This document shows, piece by piece, positions 1 to 9,000 of a stretch of 20,474 bases of DNA. Made by a program: the position numbers and the translations under genes. A model generated the notes under the pieces. That model was not told the origin of the DNA. It searched no databases and was given only the letters and a program-made list of their open reading frames with translations. This stretch comes from DATDCY01 sp031406795 [NCBI: Candidatus Rokuibacteriota bacterium] (lineage in GTDB: Bacteria > JAUVQV01), in NCBI GenBank assembly GCA_031406795.1, contig JANOHV010000021.1:1-20474 (forward strand), written 5' to 3'. How positions within the stretch are numbered: the stretch's first letter is position 1; each line of letters starts with the position of its first letter.

Positions 1-2
1 GA

Positions 3-92
3 GGGGCTGACGCCATTATTGCTTTGCGCTGCTCCCGACTCAGCGGGCGGTTCGAAGATTTCTGGGAGCGACGCTCAAAATGCGCCGCGTGA
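3..92 (+). CDS. C-terminal fragment of a probable transposase (ISKra4-like?), truncated by the window edge
   Basis: An open frame enters from the left edge and ends at TGA 90-92, giving 29 residues. The residues read like a genuine protein end: an ALRC motif, then SGRFEDFWERR close to the C-terminus. From memory this resembles the tail of ISKra4-type transposases, in which a GADAI-ALRC-GRFEDFW pattern precedes the stop. I cannot confirm this without the upstream DDE domain, which lies outside the window. It could instead be the end of an unrelated protein. The other plus-strand frame open from the edge runs to 183 but has a composition unlike a real protein. Positions 93-239, between this stop and the end of the barrel gene, hold nothing I recognise and no clear IS terminal inverted repeat. 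Confidence 0.45.
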   Translation, partial: GADAIIALRCSRLSGRFEDFWERRSKCAA

Positions 93-239
93 TCAATGCG
101 GCCCCCGATGGTGCTCACTCAACAATCCTGTCGTGCACCCACCGCCGAGCTGCCGGGCGTCGGCAGCACGATCCGTGGTCTGAACGGATGCGGCCGTCGA
201 GGTCGACCCCGCCTCCCGCATCCGCTCACGATCCCGGCG

Positions 240-911
240 TCACCGGAGTATCAGGCCCAGAAAGTCGTACGAGACGCTGAGCATGAGCATGTCAATTTTG
301 TCCTGATCGAAGTGCGTCCGCTCGTACTGCGCCTGGAGGCTCCAGGTCCGGTGGAAGCGCCAGCTCACCCCAGCGCCATAGGTCAGGTCCATGCCGGAGT
401 CCGACAACTCCCGGCGGACCGCCGGCTCATCGGGGATATCGAAGCGGGTGCCCATCTTCTGCTTCCACAAGTTGGCGCCGAGGCGGCCAAACACCTGCAC
501 GGGGCCGACGTCGTAGCCGAACATCAGCGAGAAGCTCCACCCGGTGAAATGCATCCTGGATTCCCCGGTGCCGGAGGTGTTGTCGTGCGGATCCTGGAAG
601 TCGAAGGGCACGTGTACAGCGCCGAAGTCCCAGTAGCCCGCTTCGAGGCCGACGTTGTCGGTGATCCAGTAGCCGGCCATCCCCGCGCCCCCGAGACCGG
701 TGTCCTTGGTCGTGAACTGAAACGCGATTCCTTCCACCTCCCGCCCCTGATCCGCCGTGAGCACATTCGTCGAGCCGAACCCCCCCGTCAGGTAGACCAT
801 GTGCCTGCGCTTCTGCCAGTAGTCCCAATCGCTCTCCGCCGCCGCTGTCGTCGACCAGGCGAGCAGCAGACACGCACTGCAGAGGATTCGCACCAGCCAC
901 CTGACTGCCAT
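240..911 (-). CDS. Small outer-membrane beta-barrel protein with signal peptide, function unknown
   Basis: The product is 223 aa. Residues 1-25 form a signal peptide: Arg4/Arg8, then a hydrophobic core around 9-19, then an AAA|E cleavage site. The mature part alternates polar and aromatic/hydrophobic residues and is rich in Gly, Trp, Tyr and Phe. It contains repeated strand-like segments such as GLEAGYWDFG, FSLMFGYDVG, QVFGRLGANL, YGAGVSWRF and LSVSYDF. This fits an eight-strand barrel of the OmpA-transmembrane/OMP_b-brl type. There is no OmpA-like peptidoglycan-binding domain. The last strand ends six residues before the C-terminus (F then LGLILR) rather than on a terminal Phe, which is slightly atypical. 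ATG 911 is preceded by a GGGAGGG Shine-Dalgarno stretch, and a TTGACA promoter lies about 150 bp upstream. A specific substrate or role cannot be read from the sequence. Confidence 0.8.
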   Translation of the reverse strand: MAVRWLVRILCSACLLLAWSTTAAAESDWDYWQKRRHMVYLTGGFGSTNVLTADQGREVEGIAFQFTTKDTGLGGAGMAGYWITDNVGLEAGYWDFGAVHVPFDFQDPHDNTSGTGESRMHFTGWSFSLMFGYDVGPVQVFGRLGANLWKQKMGTRFDIPDEPAVRRELSDSGMDLTYGAGVSWRFHRTWSLQAQYERTHFDQDKIDMLMLSVSYDFLGLILR

Positions 912-1058
912 CTTGCCTGCCCTCCCTCGTCGGTTTCAGGCCATCCTGACATCGCCGGAAACAGCGCTGAACGGTTCACAAGCACCCGGGAATCGCGGCA
1001 GGCCGCCGCGCGACCCGTCGGTTCTGCCGGCCCTGGAGAATCGATTGCGACCGGGGAA

Positions 1059-1087
1059 ATCATCCTCCCGCCAAATCCTGCTGTCAA
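1059..1087 (-). promoter_or_regulatory. Candidate sigma70-type promoter of the barrel gene
   Basis: Read on the minus strand, a perfect TTGACA (1087-1082) is followed after exactly 17 bp by GATGAT (1064-1059), a 4/6 match to TATAAT. Transcription would start near 1052 and leave a leader of about 140 nt before ATG 911. No start site has been measured, so this rests on motif and spacing only. Confidence 0.45.
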
Positions 1088-1140
1088 TGCTCAAACTGAA
1101 AAGCTCCAAGAAACCCTTCAGTGAAGTGCGGTAACTTTAC

Positions 1141-1188
1141 CCGTTCGTGGTGAGCCGTAAGCTTGACGAACGGTCGAACCACGAACGG
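1141..1188. repeat. Hairpin repeat with 11-bp perfect arms (REP-like)
   Basis: The arms CCGTTCGTGGT (1141-1151) and ACCACGAACGG (1178-1188) are perfect reverse complements around a 26-nt centre. The centre contains a shorter nested pair (CCGT/ACGG). Units with the GTTCGTGGTGAGC...GAACCACGAAC pattern are, from memory, common dispersed repeats in many proteobacterial genomes. Lying about 110 bp past the prfC stop, it could act as a transcript-end or mRNA-stabilising hairpin. It lacks a downstream T-run, so I do not call it an intrinsic terminator. Confidence 0.6.
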
Positions 1189-1207
1189 CAAAGAGTCTTC
1201 ATGCTGG

Positions 1208-1235
1208 CGCCCTTCGACGGGCTCAGGGCGAACGG
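1208..1235. repeat. Second unit of the same GAACGG-type repeat family
   Basis: CGCCCT (1208-1213) and AGGGCG (1225-1230) are perfect inverted arms around TCGACGGGCTC, followed by AACGG. The pattern CCCTTCGAC-GGCTCAGGGCGAACGG looks like a variant of the neighbouring repeat at 1141-1188, with the shared TTCGAC/GAACGG core. The two units lie 19 bp apart, so this spot may be a cluster of REP-like elements. Confidence 0.5.
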
Positions 1236-1294
1236 TACTGATCGGGCCACTGTTCACTGAAGGATTACAGGCTCCAGCGGGAAGGAAGCGGCCG

Positions 1295-2878
1295 CTAGGG
1301 AGCCATCCTGGCGAGCGCGATGTCGGGGTTCCGCTCGCTGAAATAGCGGCACTCCCATTCGCCGGCGAAGAGGATGACCAGGTTCCCGTGCACGTCGTGC
1401 GCGAGCTGGCAGCCGCCCATCAGCGGTTTCTCGACGACGGTGGCCGCGCTCTGAGGCGCGACCCAGCGGACGGTCTTCCAGGACATGAGTTCCAGTCGCG
1501 AGTCCGCCCCGTACTCCGCAAGCAGCCGGTGCTGCAGCACTTCGAACTGCAGCGGGCCGACCGCGCCGAGCAGCGGCAGGCGCTGCGCGGCGTCTTTCAG
1601 CGCGAAAGTCTGCACCACCCCCTCCTGGAGCAGATGCTCCAGGCCCGCCCGAAAGCGCTTCGACTTCGCCGCATTGGGGCAATGCAGATACGCGAAGTGC
1701 TCCGGCATGAAGCGCGGGATGCTCTGGTGGATGACCGACAAGTCTTCGGTCAGGGTGTCGCCGATGCCGAACTCCGAGTGACCGACGAGCCCGACGACAT
1801 CCCCGGCGTACGCCTCGTTGACGATCTCGCGCTCCTGCCCGAAGAGCTTGTGGGAGCTCGAGAGACGGACGCTCGTCCCGGTGCGCGGGTGAAAGACCTT
1901 CATGTCGCGCTCGAAGCGGCCGGAACAGACGCGCATGAAGGCGATCTGATCCCGGTGCCGCGGGTCCATGTTCGACTGGATCTTGAAGACGAACCCCGAG
2001 AAGCGCGGATCGTCCGGGGCGATCTCGCCTTCCAACAGCTTTCGCGGCCCGGGCGGCGGGGCGTAATCGAGAAAACCGTCGAGCAGCAGCTGCACGCCGA
2101 AGTTGTTGACCGCGCTCCCGAAGAAGACCGCGGTCATGTCGCCTCGCAGAACGGCGGCGTGATCGAAGGATTCGCCCGCCCCATCCAGCACCGACACCTC
2201 TTCGAGCACTTTTCGGTACGAGCTCTCGTCGAGGCGTTCGGCGACCTCGGCATCGGCAAGATCGAGCACGGAAACCGGGGTGCGGTAAGCACCCCCGGGC
2301 ACCCGCTCGAAGAAGGAGACCAGCTTCCGGCGGCGGTCGAACACGCCCCGGAAGTCGGGACCGGTCCCCAGCGGCCAATTCACCGGATAGACGTGCAGCT
2401 GCAGCGTCCGCTCGATCTCGTCCAGGATCGCCAGCGGCTCGTGCGACGGCCGGTCGAGCTTGTTGACGAACGTGAAGATGGGAATCTGCCGGTTGCGGCA
2501 GATCTCGAAGAGCTTGAGCGTCTGGCTCTCGATCCCTTTGGCGGCGTCGAGGACCATGACGACGGCGTCGACGGCCATCAGCACACGGTACGTGTCCTCC
2601 GAGAAATCCTTGTGACCGGGCGTGTCCAGCAGGTTGATGCAGAAGTTCCGGTACTCGAACTGGAGCACCGTGGAGCTGACTGAGATGCCGCGCTTGCGCT
2701 CGAGCTCCATCCAGTCCGAGGTCGTGTTCCGCTGGTTCTTCCGGGCGGTTACCGACCCGGCCAGGTGCACGGCCCCGCCGTAGAGCAACAGCTTCTCGGT
2801 CAGCGTGGTCTTGCCCGCGTCGGGGTGGGAAATGATCGCGAACGTCCGCCGCCGGGCAACTTCTTTCATCAAATCCAC
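1295..2878 (-). CDS. prfC: Peptide chain release factor 3 (RF3), translational GTPase
   Basis: RF3 is a cytosolic ribosome-dependent GTPase that recycles RF1/RF2 after peptide release. At 527 aa it matches the usual length (about 529 in E. coli). The GTPase domain is complete: P-loop SHPDAGKTT (residues 17-25), switch I region ERKRGISV (60-67), G3 DTPGHKDF (85-92) and G4 NKLD (139-142). The C-terminal half carries RF3-typical stretches such as GAVGPLQFEVL and EWECRYFSERN. I chose GTG 2878 because the minus strand has GGGGAAGG (2892-2885) six bases upstream and the family usually has a few residues before EVARRRTFAI. The in-frame ATG at 2869 has poorer spacing. It is probably transcribed alone: the gene upstream of it is the long lipid operon, with a candidate terminator and promoter between them. 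Confidence 0.96.
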   Translation of the reverse strand: MDLMKEVARRRTFAIISHPDAGKTTLTEKLLLYGGAVHLAGSVTARKNQRNTTSDWMELERKRGISVSSTVLQFEYRNFCINLLDTPGHKDFSEDTYRVLMAVDAVVMVLDAAKGIESQTLKLFEICRNRQIPIFTFVNKLDRPSHEPLAILDEIERTLQLHVYPVNWPLGTGPDFRGVFDRRRKLVSFFERVPGGAYRTPVSVLDLADAEVAERLDESSYRKVLEEVSVLDGAGESFDHAAVLRGDMTAVFFGSAVNNFGVQLLLDGFLDYAPPPGPRKLLEGEIAPDDPRFSGFVFKIQSNMDPRHRDQIAFMRVCSGRFERDMKVFHPRTGTSVRLSSSHKLFGQEREIVNEAYAGDVVGLVGHSEFGIGDTLTEDLSVIHQSIPRFMPEHFAYLHCPNAAKSKRFRAGLEHLLQEGVVQTFALKDAAQRLPLLGAVGPLQFEVLQHRLLAEYGADSRLELMSWKTVRWVAPQSAATVVEKPLMGGCQLAHDVHGNLVILFAGEWECRYFSERNPDIALARMAP

Positions 2879-2949
2879 GCAGCACCTTCCCCTTCATCGT
2901 CTAGCGCCCGCGAAGACCGCCGTCGATCGTCGTCGCGGGAGAGACGCGG

Positions 2950-2978
2950 AATGTACCTCATCTGCCCTCTCCGGACAA
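2950..2978 (-). promoter_or_regulatory. Candidate promoter of prfC
   Basis: On the minus strand, TTGTCC (2978-2973, 4/6) and TACATT (2955-2950, 4/6) are separated by exactly 17 bp. They sit about 75 bp before the GTG start of prfC. Both elements are imperfect, so this is a modest call. Confidence 0.35.
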
Positions 2979-2991
2979 CCAACAGGCTGCT

Positions 2992-3010
2992 GAAAACGGC
3001 CAATGGCCGT
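2992..3010 (-). terminator. Candidate intrinsic terminator at the end of the lipid operon
   Basis: About 30 bp past the pfaC-like stop, the minus strand reads ACGGCC-ATT-GGCCGT followed by TTTC. This is a six-bp GC-rich stem with a three-base loop and a short T-run. The T-run is weak (four Ts counting the last stem base). Termination may also depend on the adjoining repeat. Confidence 0.4.
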
Positions 3011-3034
3011 CATTGCGAACGGAGCGAAGCAATC
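3008..3034. repeat. REP-like dispersed repeat (CATTGCGA...GCGAAGCAATC type)
   Basis: The segment begins CGTCATTGCGAAC and ends GAGCGAAGCAATC, with ATTGC/GCAAT arms. From memory this pattern is a very common intergenic repeat in deltaproteobacterial and related genomes. It abuts the stop codon of the pfaC-like gene. The neighbouring CAGGCTGCTGAAAA motif (2983-2996) is also reminiscent of widespread intergenic repeats. Copy number in this genome is unknown from the window. Confidence 0.5.
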
Positions 3035-3040
3035 TGATGA

Positions 3041-6000
3041 TCAGGCTCCGCATGGTTCATCACCCGCGACCGTCACTGCGGGACCGCGCGGGCCATAGAG
3101 TCGGCGAGCCAGCTCGGCGAGCCAGCGGCCCCGCTCGTCGTCGCGAACCACGAGGCACCCCGCCCGGGCCCCGGCGAGCAGCGAAGAGATCTCCTCGCCC
3201 GGGGAGGCAAGGCGACGCAGGGTCTCGAAGAGGGCGGCGTGCTCGGGGCTCGCCCCCGTGTGTGCGGTCCACTCCCGGACAACCGCCTCGAACCCGGGGT
3301 CGGGGGCAAGCGGCGCCTCCTCGGCGGCCGCGCGGCCGAGCCCGTTGATTGCGGCGATCACCCGCTCCTTGCGCTCCTTGTACGGCAGCGCCGCCAGTTC
3401 CACCGGCAGGATCGCCGTGCCGAACGTGATCTGCTGGCCGCCCATGCCGGCCGGGTACTCGAGCTTGGCCGCCAGCGGATCGACCGGCAGCCCGCCCGCG
3501 AAGCGGACCGGGATCACCGGCGCACCGGTGGCGATGGCCATGTCGAGAAAGGCCCCGCTCATCTTCTGCACCGGGGCGCGGCAGGTGAGCGCGCGCGTCC
3601 CCTCGACGTGGACCATCACGGACTTGCCGCCGCCGGCGATCTCGCGCGCCAGCACGCCGATGATCCGCGGCAGCTCCTCGCGGTTGCTGCGGTCGAAATA
3701 CGTGATCACTCCCGGGTCGTGCGCGCCGGGCCAGGCGAAGGCGTGCCGGATGAGGTTCCCGAGCCAGGTCGTGCGGTGCTCGATCTTGGCCAGGGTCACG
3801 GTCAGAACACCCGAGAGTGCCGAGGCGATCAGCGAGAAGAGGATCGATTCGATGCCGACCTGATGGTTGGCCAGATAGAGCACGCCCCGGCCGCGCAGCG
3901 CGGCGAAACCCGTGGGATCCTCGAGGCGCACACGGCGCACGAAACGCCCGGCGAGACCGAAATAGATATCCTCCACGGGCCAGCGCCCGATCCGGTAGTA
4001 CCCGTCCCACCAGTCGCGCACCGGCGCGAAATCGAGGATCGCCGGACCGGCGTCGCTCACGGCAATCGCGCTGGCCGTGCGCTCGACGGAAAGCGGCCAG
4101 ACGGCCAGCGGCTCGGACGGGCAGCGCGCGATCTGCCGACCGGCGGCGACTTCATGTTCCGGCGCGCCCGCACAATCGGCGCGCAGGTCCACCGTCACGA
4201 TCGACGGGTGCACCGCGGCCCGTGCCCCGACGTGCTCTTTCACGGCGATCCGGCCGAGCAGGTCGTCGCCGGCCGCATAGGCGTCTGCGAGCGTGCCCGG
4301 AAGCCAGTCGCTGGCGCGGACGTCGGCGGCGGCGAGGCGCGTCTTGCCGGCCTCCTCGCGCGAGAGCCGCAGGCCGGGAACGTAGCATCGGTCGCGCAGG
4401 AACGCGCGCCGCGCGCCCGGCGGCGCCGAACCGAGCGCACCCTTGGGGAACAGGACTTCGACCAGCTCGAGACACGCAAGCACCCGGCCGCCGGCGATCG
4501 CCTGGATCAGAAAGCGGGGAAATCGGGCCTCGCCGTCGAAGCCGGCGAAACGGGTCTCGCAGCGCACCTCGCCGGCATCGGGAAGCGGCGCGAACAACCG
4601 GAGCGAGACGATGCGGTGCGGATAGGCGACGCGGTCGGCGGGAATCTCGGGGCTCCAGTCGCAAAGGCGATCATGGGGGATGCCGTGGGTCAGCGCGTCC
4701 AGGAGCGCCTCGTGCAGCAGTCCGCGCCGCGCGCCGCCCGCCGCGGCGTCCAGCAGCGACGAGGAGGCGCCGGGGGCGAGCAGCAGGTCCCGCAGCAACT
4801 GGAAGGAGGACCCGTGAAAGAGGGTGCCGGACGCGTAAGGGTCCGGCGCCGGGGAGGCGTTCGCGGGCGGATCCCAGGCCGCATCAGGCGTGCATTCCGT
4901 TCCCGGCGCGTCCTGCCGCTCCCGTCCAGGCTGCGGGGTCCTGCCTGCCACCCCGCCGCTGGGGTGGTCGCTGCGGACCTCCATCGGCCTCGCTTCGCTC
5001 CCCCGCTGGAGACCTCCCCTCCGCGCCACCCCTTCGCCCCGATCGTCCTCCGAGGCAGTTGGCGGGACGATATTGCAGTCTGGATCAACAGCGGAAGTTC
5101 CGTATTTCGGAGCCAGAAATACCTGACCCGTGGCGACGGGCTCGAAACGGGAGAGCGCGTCGTTCGCGGTTTCGCGCCAGGCGAGCAGCGTCACGTCGAA
5201 GACACCAGCCCCCTGCGGGACGACCTCCGACTTCAGGCGCAGCGGACCGGTGACGGGGACCCAACGCAGCGCGCGGGCGTCCTCCACCGCCACGACGCGC
5301 ATCCCGGGCGCCCGGGACGCGGCAGCCCGCGCCAGGCGATCGACCATCGACATCAGCGGCAGGGCCGGCACCGTCCAGGTCGGCCGGTGGTCGTGGAGCC
5401 AGGCGTCGACGGCGGGGTCGAGCAACTCCTCGTCCCCCGCTGACACGCCCGCGGCAGGCTCTTCGAGCGCCGACAGAGCGTCGCGAACGATCCGCATCGA
5501 GAGGCCGCGGGCCTCGTAGATCTTCGTGCCGTCCACCCAGAGCGATGCGTCCGCCACCGCGATCGGGCCGCGTTCGTCGCTTCCGGTGCGCGTCAGATCG
5601 AGCAGCGTGATCACGCGCCGATTGCGCGGCAGCACCTGTCCCCGGTACTTCCAGGAGTGCCGCTCGCCGAGGGCCAGCGGTTCGAACCGCACCGCGCCGC
5701 CCGGGCATTCAGCCAGCCCCGCGTCGAGCATCGCGAACTGCAGCAGTTGGAGCATCGCCTCCAGACCGAGCGAGCCGGGCTGCACCGGGTCCTGGAAGAA
5801 GTGCGCCTTGAAGAACCAGGACGCGGGGTCGACCGCGCTCTCGGCGCGATAGCGTCCCAGCCCCGCCGGGCTGCCGGTGGGCCAGACGCCGGTCACGCGG
5901 TCGAGCATCAGCAGCGGCGCGTCGGCCATTCGCGGTCCCTCCCCGGCCCCTTCGCGACGCCCGGCGAGAGGATCGATCGACGTCGGGCGCTGCTCCTCCA

Positions 6001-9000
6001 GCGCTTCGCGTTCGCCTGCGGCGGCCGGGATGCCGACCTGCCGCGCCAGGGCCTCCGCGGGAAAGTAGCCGAAGACCGTCTCGAGTTCGTACACCCTCCG
6101 CTCGCCGATGCTGCACTCGACGTGGAAGCTCTCGATCAGCATGCCCGCCGACCGCGAGATCCGCGTCAGCACCGCGCGGGTGCGCAGCGTGCCGTCGCCG
6201 GGCAGAACCTCGGCGAGAAGGCGGCCGTCGCCGTCGAGATTGCGGAAACTCAGGTCCCGCTCCGACGTCAGCGGGCTGCCGGCCCAGGTCGCCAGCCAGC
6301 CGCAGGGCTGCAGCGCGGCCTCGAGCAGCACGGCGAACGGCATGCTGCGCGCGCCGTTGGCCGCGAAATACCAGGCGTCCGCGGGGATGTCGTATTCGAC
6401 CTCCACCGCGCTGCCCTCGCCCATGCCCCCCATGGCGCCCTCGAGGTGCGTGACGCGCGACATGAACTGGTAAGGCGGACCGGGGAGGCGCGCCAGCCGG
6501 CGCACGCCGTCGAAAGCGGCGTAGGCGGGGCCGAAGGCCGCCGACGGCCGTCCCCAGGCGCAGGCGAGCAGCGAGCGCCCGTCGAAGCGCAGCGCGCCCT
6601 CGGACGCGGCGACCCCCGCGTCGACCAGGCCCGCCAGCAGTTCGCGCTGCGAGTCGAGCGGCCACCCGGGGACGAGGCGCAGCCCCATCCGGCGGCAGTG
6701 GAAGGCCTTGAGCCCGTCCACCGTGCACAGGATGTCCGCGAAGAGCGTCGGCTCCGGACCGGCGGTCAACTCCTCGACGAAAACCTCATACACCAGTTCG
6801 CGCGACGCCGGGGTAACCTGGCCGCGACAGCGGATCCGGTACGGCTCCTCCGGCACCGGCTCGAAGCGCCAGCCGTCCCGCTCCAGCGTGAACCCCAGCG
6901 CGGCCAGGTAAACCGCCATGGCCTGCAGGCCCGCTTCGAACATCAGCGTGCCCGGCATGCAGGGGTCGTTCGTGAAGTGCCCCGCGAAAAACCAGTCCGC
7001 CGGTGCGATGCGATCCACGGCGCGCAGATACCCGCGTCCCCAGGGCCCGCCCGCGACGTCGATCCGCGTCACCTCTTCGAGCAGGAGCATCGGGCCGCCC
7101 GGAATTCCCGGAGTCCGGGTGTGCGCCGCCGCCGCCGCGAAGCCGGGGCCGAAACACTCGTCGGCGCGCCCCGCGGCGAAAGCTTCGAGCTGCTCCCGGG
7201 AGAGCCGCGTCCGGCCGGCGGACACAGGCGGCGGGTCGACCCGCGCGTCCTCGCGCCGCTCCGCGGTCAGCGGATTCCAGAGCACTCCAGCCGAGGCCGC
7301 AAGCTCTTCCTCGGTGAAGAAACCGGCCTGCCCGTCCCGCACGGTGAGGCGCGGAGTTCCCGCGACGGTGCAGCTGGAGTGGAAGAAGAAGAGGCGGACC
7401 GCCCCCTGCTGGGCGTGGCCATCGACGCCGATCACGTAGCGCAGGGTCTCGCCGACGACAGGGAGGCCGCCGTGGTACATCAGCTCGCAGCCAAGCAGCC
7501 GATAGACGCGCTCCCCGCGATTGAGGGCATCGACGCCGAGCCAGGAGACGAGCAGCAGGTCGGCCTGGCCGGCTTCGACCATGATCCCCGCGGGCATCCG
7601 GCCCTGGTGCAGGTACCAGGCCGCGGCGGCGATGTCGGTCTCGGTGACGACGGTGCCGTTGCCCAGCGAGAGGGGTTCGGCCTCCAGGCGCACGACGCGG
7701 TCGGCGAGCAGCAGCGGCGGTTCGGGCATGCGGACACGCCGGCGCAGGTTGTCCTGGTCGGCGAAGGCCGGACCGAAGACTTGGGAGATCCGGCCGCTGG
7801 CGTGAATCTGCAGCGCACTTCTGCCGAACAGAATGCCGCCCGTTGACCGTTCAGGCTGCGGGGTCCTGCCTGCCACCCCGCCGCTGGGGTGGTCGCTCAT
7901 GCCGGTGCTTGCAGCGGCGAGGAGCGTCGCGGCGGCGCGCTCGCGAAACGCCAGGAATTGCTGGTGCGCGGCCGCCTGCGTGTCGAGGACCGCGCGGTGC
8001 ACGCGCGCGGCCTGCGCGACCTGAGCCGCGATCTGCGCCCGCGCCTCCGGCGCGCGGCCGGCGGCGTCACCGCTTGCGGACGGCGCCGGCGAGGCCGCGG
8101 CCGACGCGACCGGAGCCGCGGCATCGCGGCCATCCGCGGCAGAGCGCCGCGGCGCCGGTGGCTGCGTCGCGCCAGCCGGCCGGTCGCCGGACGATCGCCA
8201 GGCCTCGAACGCGGTCACCGGTTCCCGGACGGGTGCCAGCGGCAGCGCGAATGGCGCCACGGGCAGCGGCGGCAGCACCGGCTCCAACAGGTGCGCCGGG
8301 TAGCTCGCCGCAGTTTCCGTGCTCTGCGCCGCGCCCGGTAGCGCGACCTCAGCCGTTTGCGCGGCGCGCACGCCGACGCGGACAAGCTGCCCGCCGAGCG
8401 CGGTGATCTCGAGTCGTACCCGGCGATCGCCCGGCCACGCTGCGCCGCCCGGACGGCGCCCCGCCGCGCAGGCGATGACCGCAGCCAGCACGCGCACCAG
8501 ACCGAATGCCGCATGCGCCCGGCCGAATCGGGCGGCAACTTCGACTTCCCCGAGATCGTCCGCCGCGACGCCGGCCGGCTCCTCCGACTCATCGGCCTCG
8601 GTCACCTCGTCGATGAGCGCGAGAACGCGCTCGCCGTCGCGATGCGCGTCCGTCAGGCGCTTGAGCGCGAGGACGACAGCGCCGTCCCCGTGCGGCCCGT
8701 GCAGACCGAGTTCGCGCGCCGCCGCCTCATGCACCGGGTCGCAGGAGAAATCGGCTGCGCCCGCCAACACCAGATCCAGCTCCCCGGCGCGGAGCGCGCG
8801 CAGCCCCACCTGGAGCGCCCTGACCCCGGAGAGTTCCTCGGCCGAGATCGTAAAACCGGGGCCCGTCAGGTTGAACTGGACATTCAGGCGATTTGCCGGG
8901 AGATTCGGCATCGTGCCGAGGACCCCGGCCCCGGCAAGCGGGGGCGACAGGAGATCGGCGGCGCGGCGAATCCAGACTTCGTCGGTCACGCCCGCGGCTG

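Larger units (their letters stand above)
912..1294. other. Intergenic region between prfC and the barrel gene
   Basis: This 383-bp stretch carries no convincing gene. It holds the candidate promoter of the barrel gene (1059-1087) and two hairpin-forming repeat units (1141-1188 and 1208-1235). The repeats lie just downstream of the prfC stop and may also help end the prfC transcript. The few ORFs crossing it have no ribosome binding site and no protein-like composition. Confidence 0.6.

Noticed and set aside
102-221. Minus-strand 39-codon ORF downstream of the barrel gene
   Set aside because: It is very short, with no ribosome binding site and a low-information composition.
1163-2683. Plus-strand 506-codon frame and a minus-strand 547-codon frame (1254-2897) over prfC
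   Set aside because: RF3 motifs in the 1295-2878 frame are complete; the others are shadows.
3239-7846. Two long plus-strand open frames (3239-5443 and 5657-7846) opposite the pfaC-like gene
   Set aside because: Both are antisense shadows of acyltransferase and DH domains, with low-complexity Arg/Pro/Gly composition.
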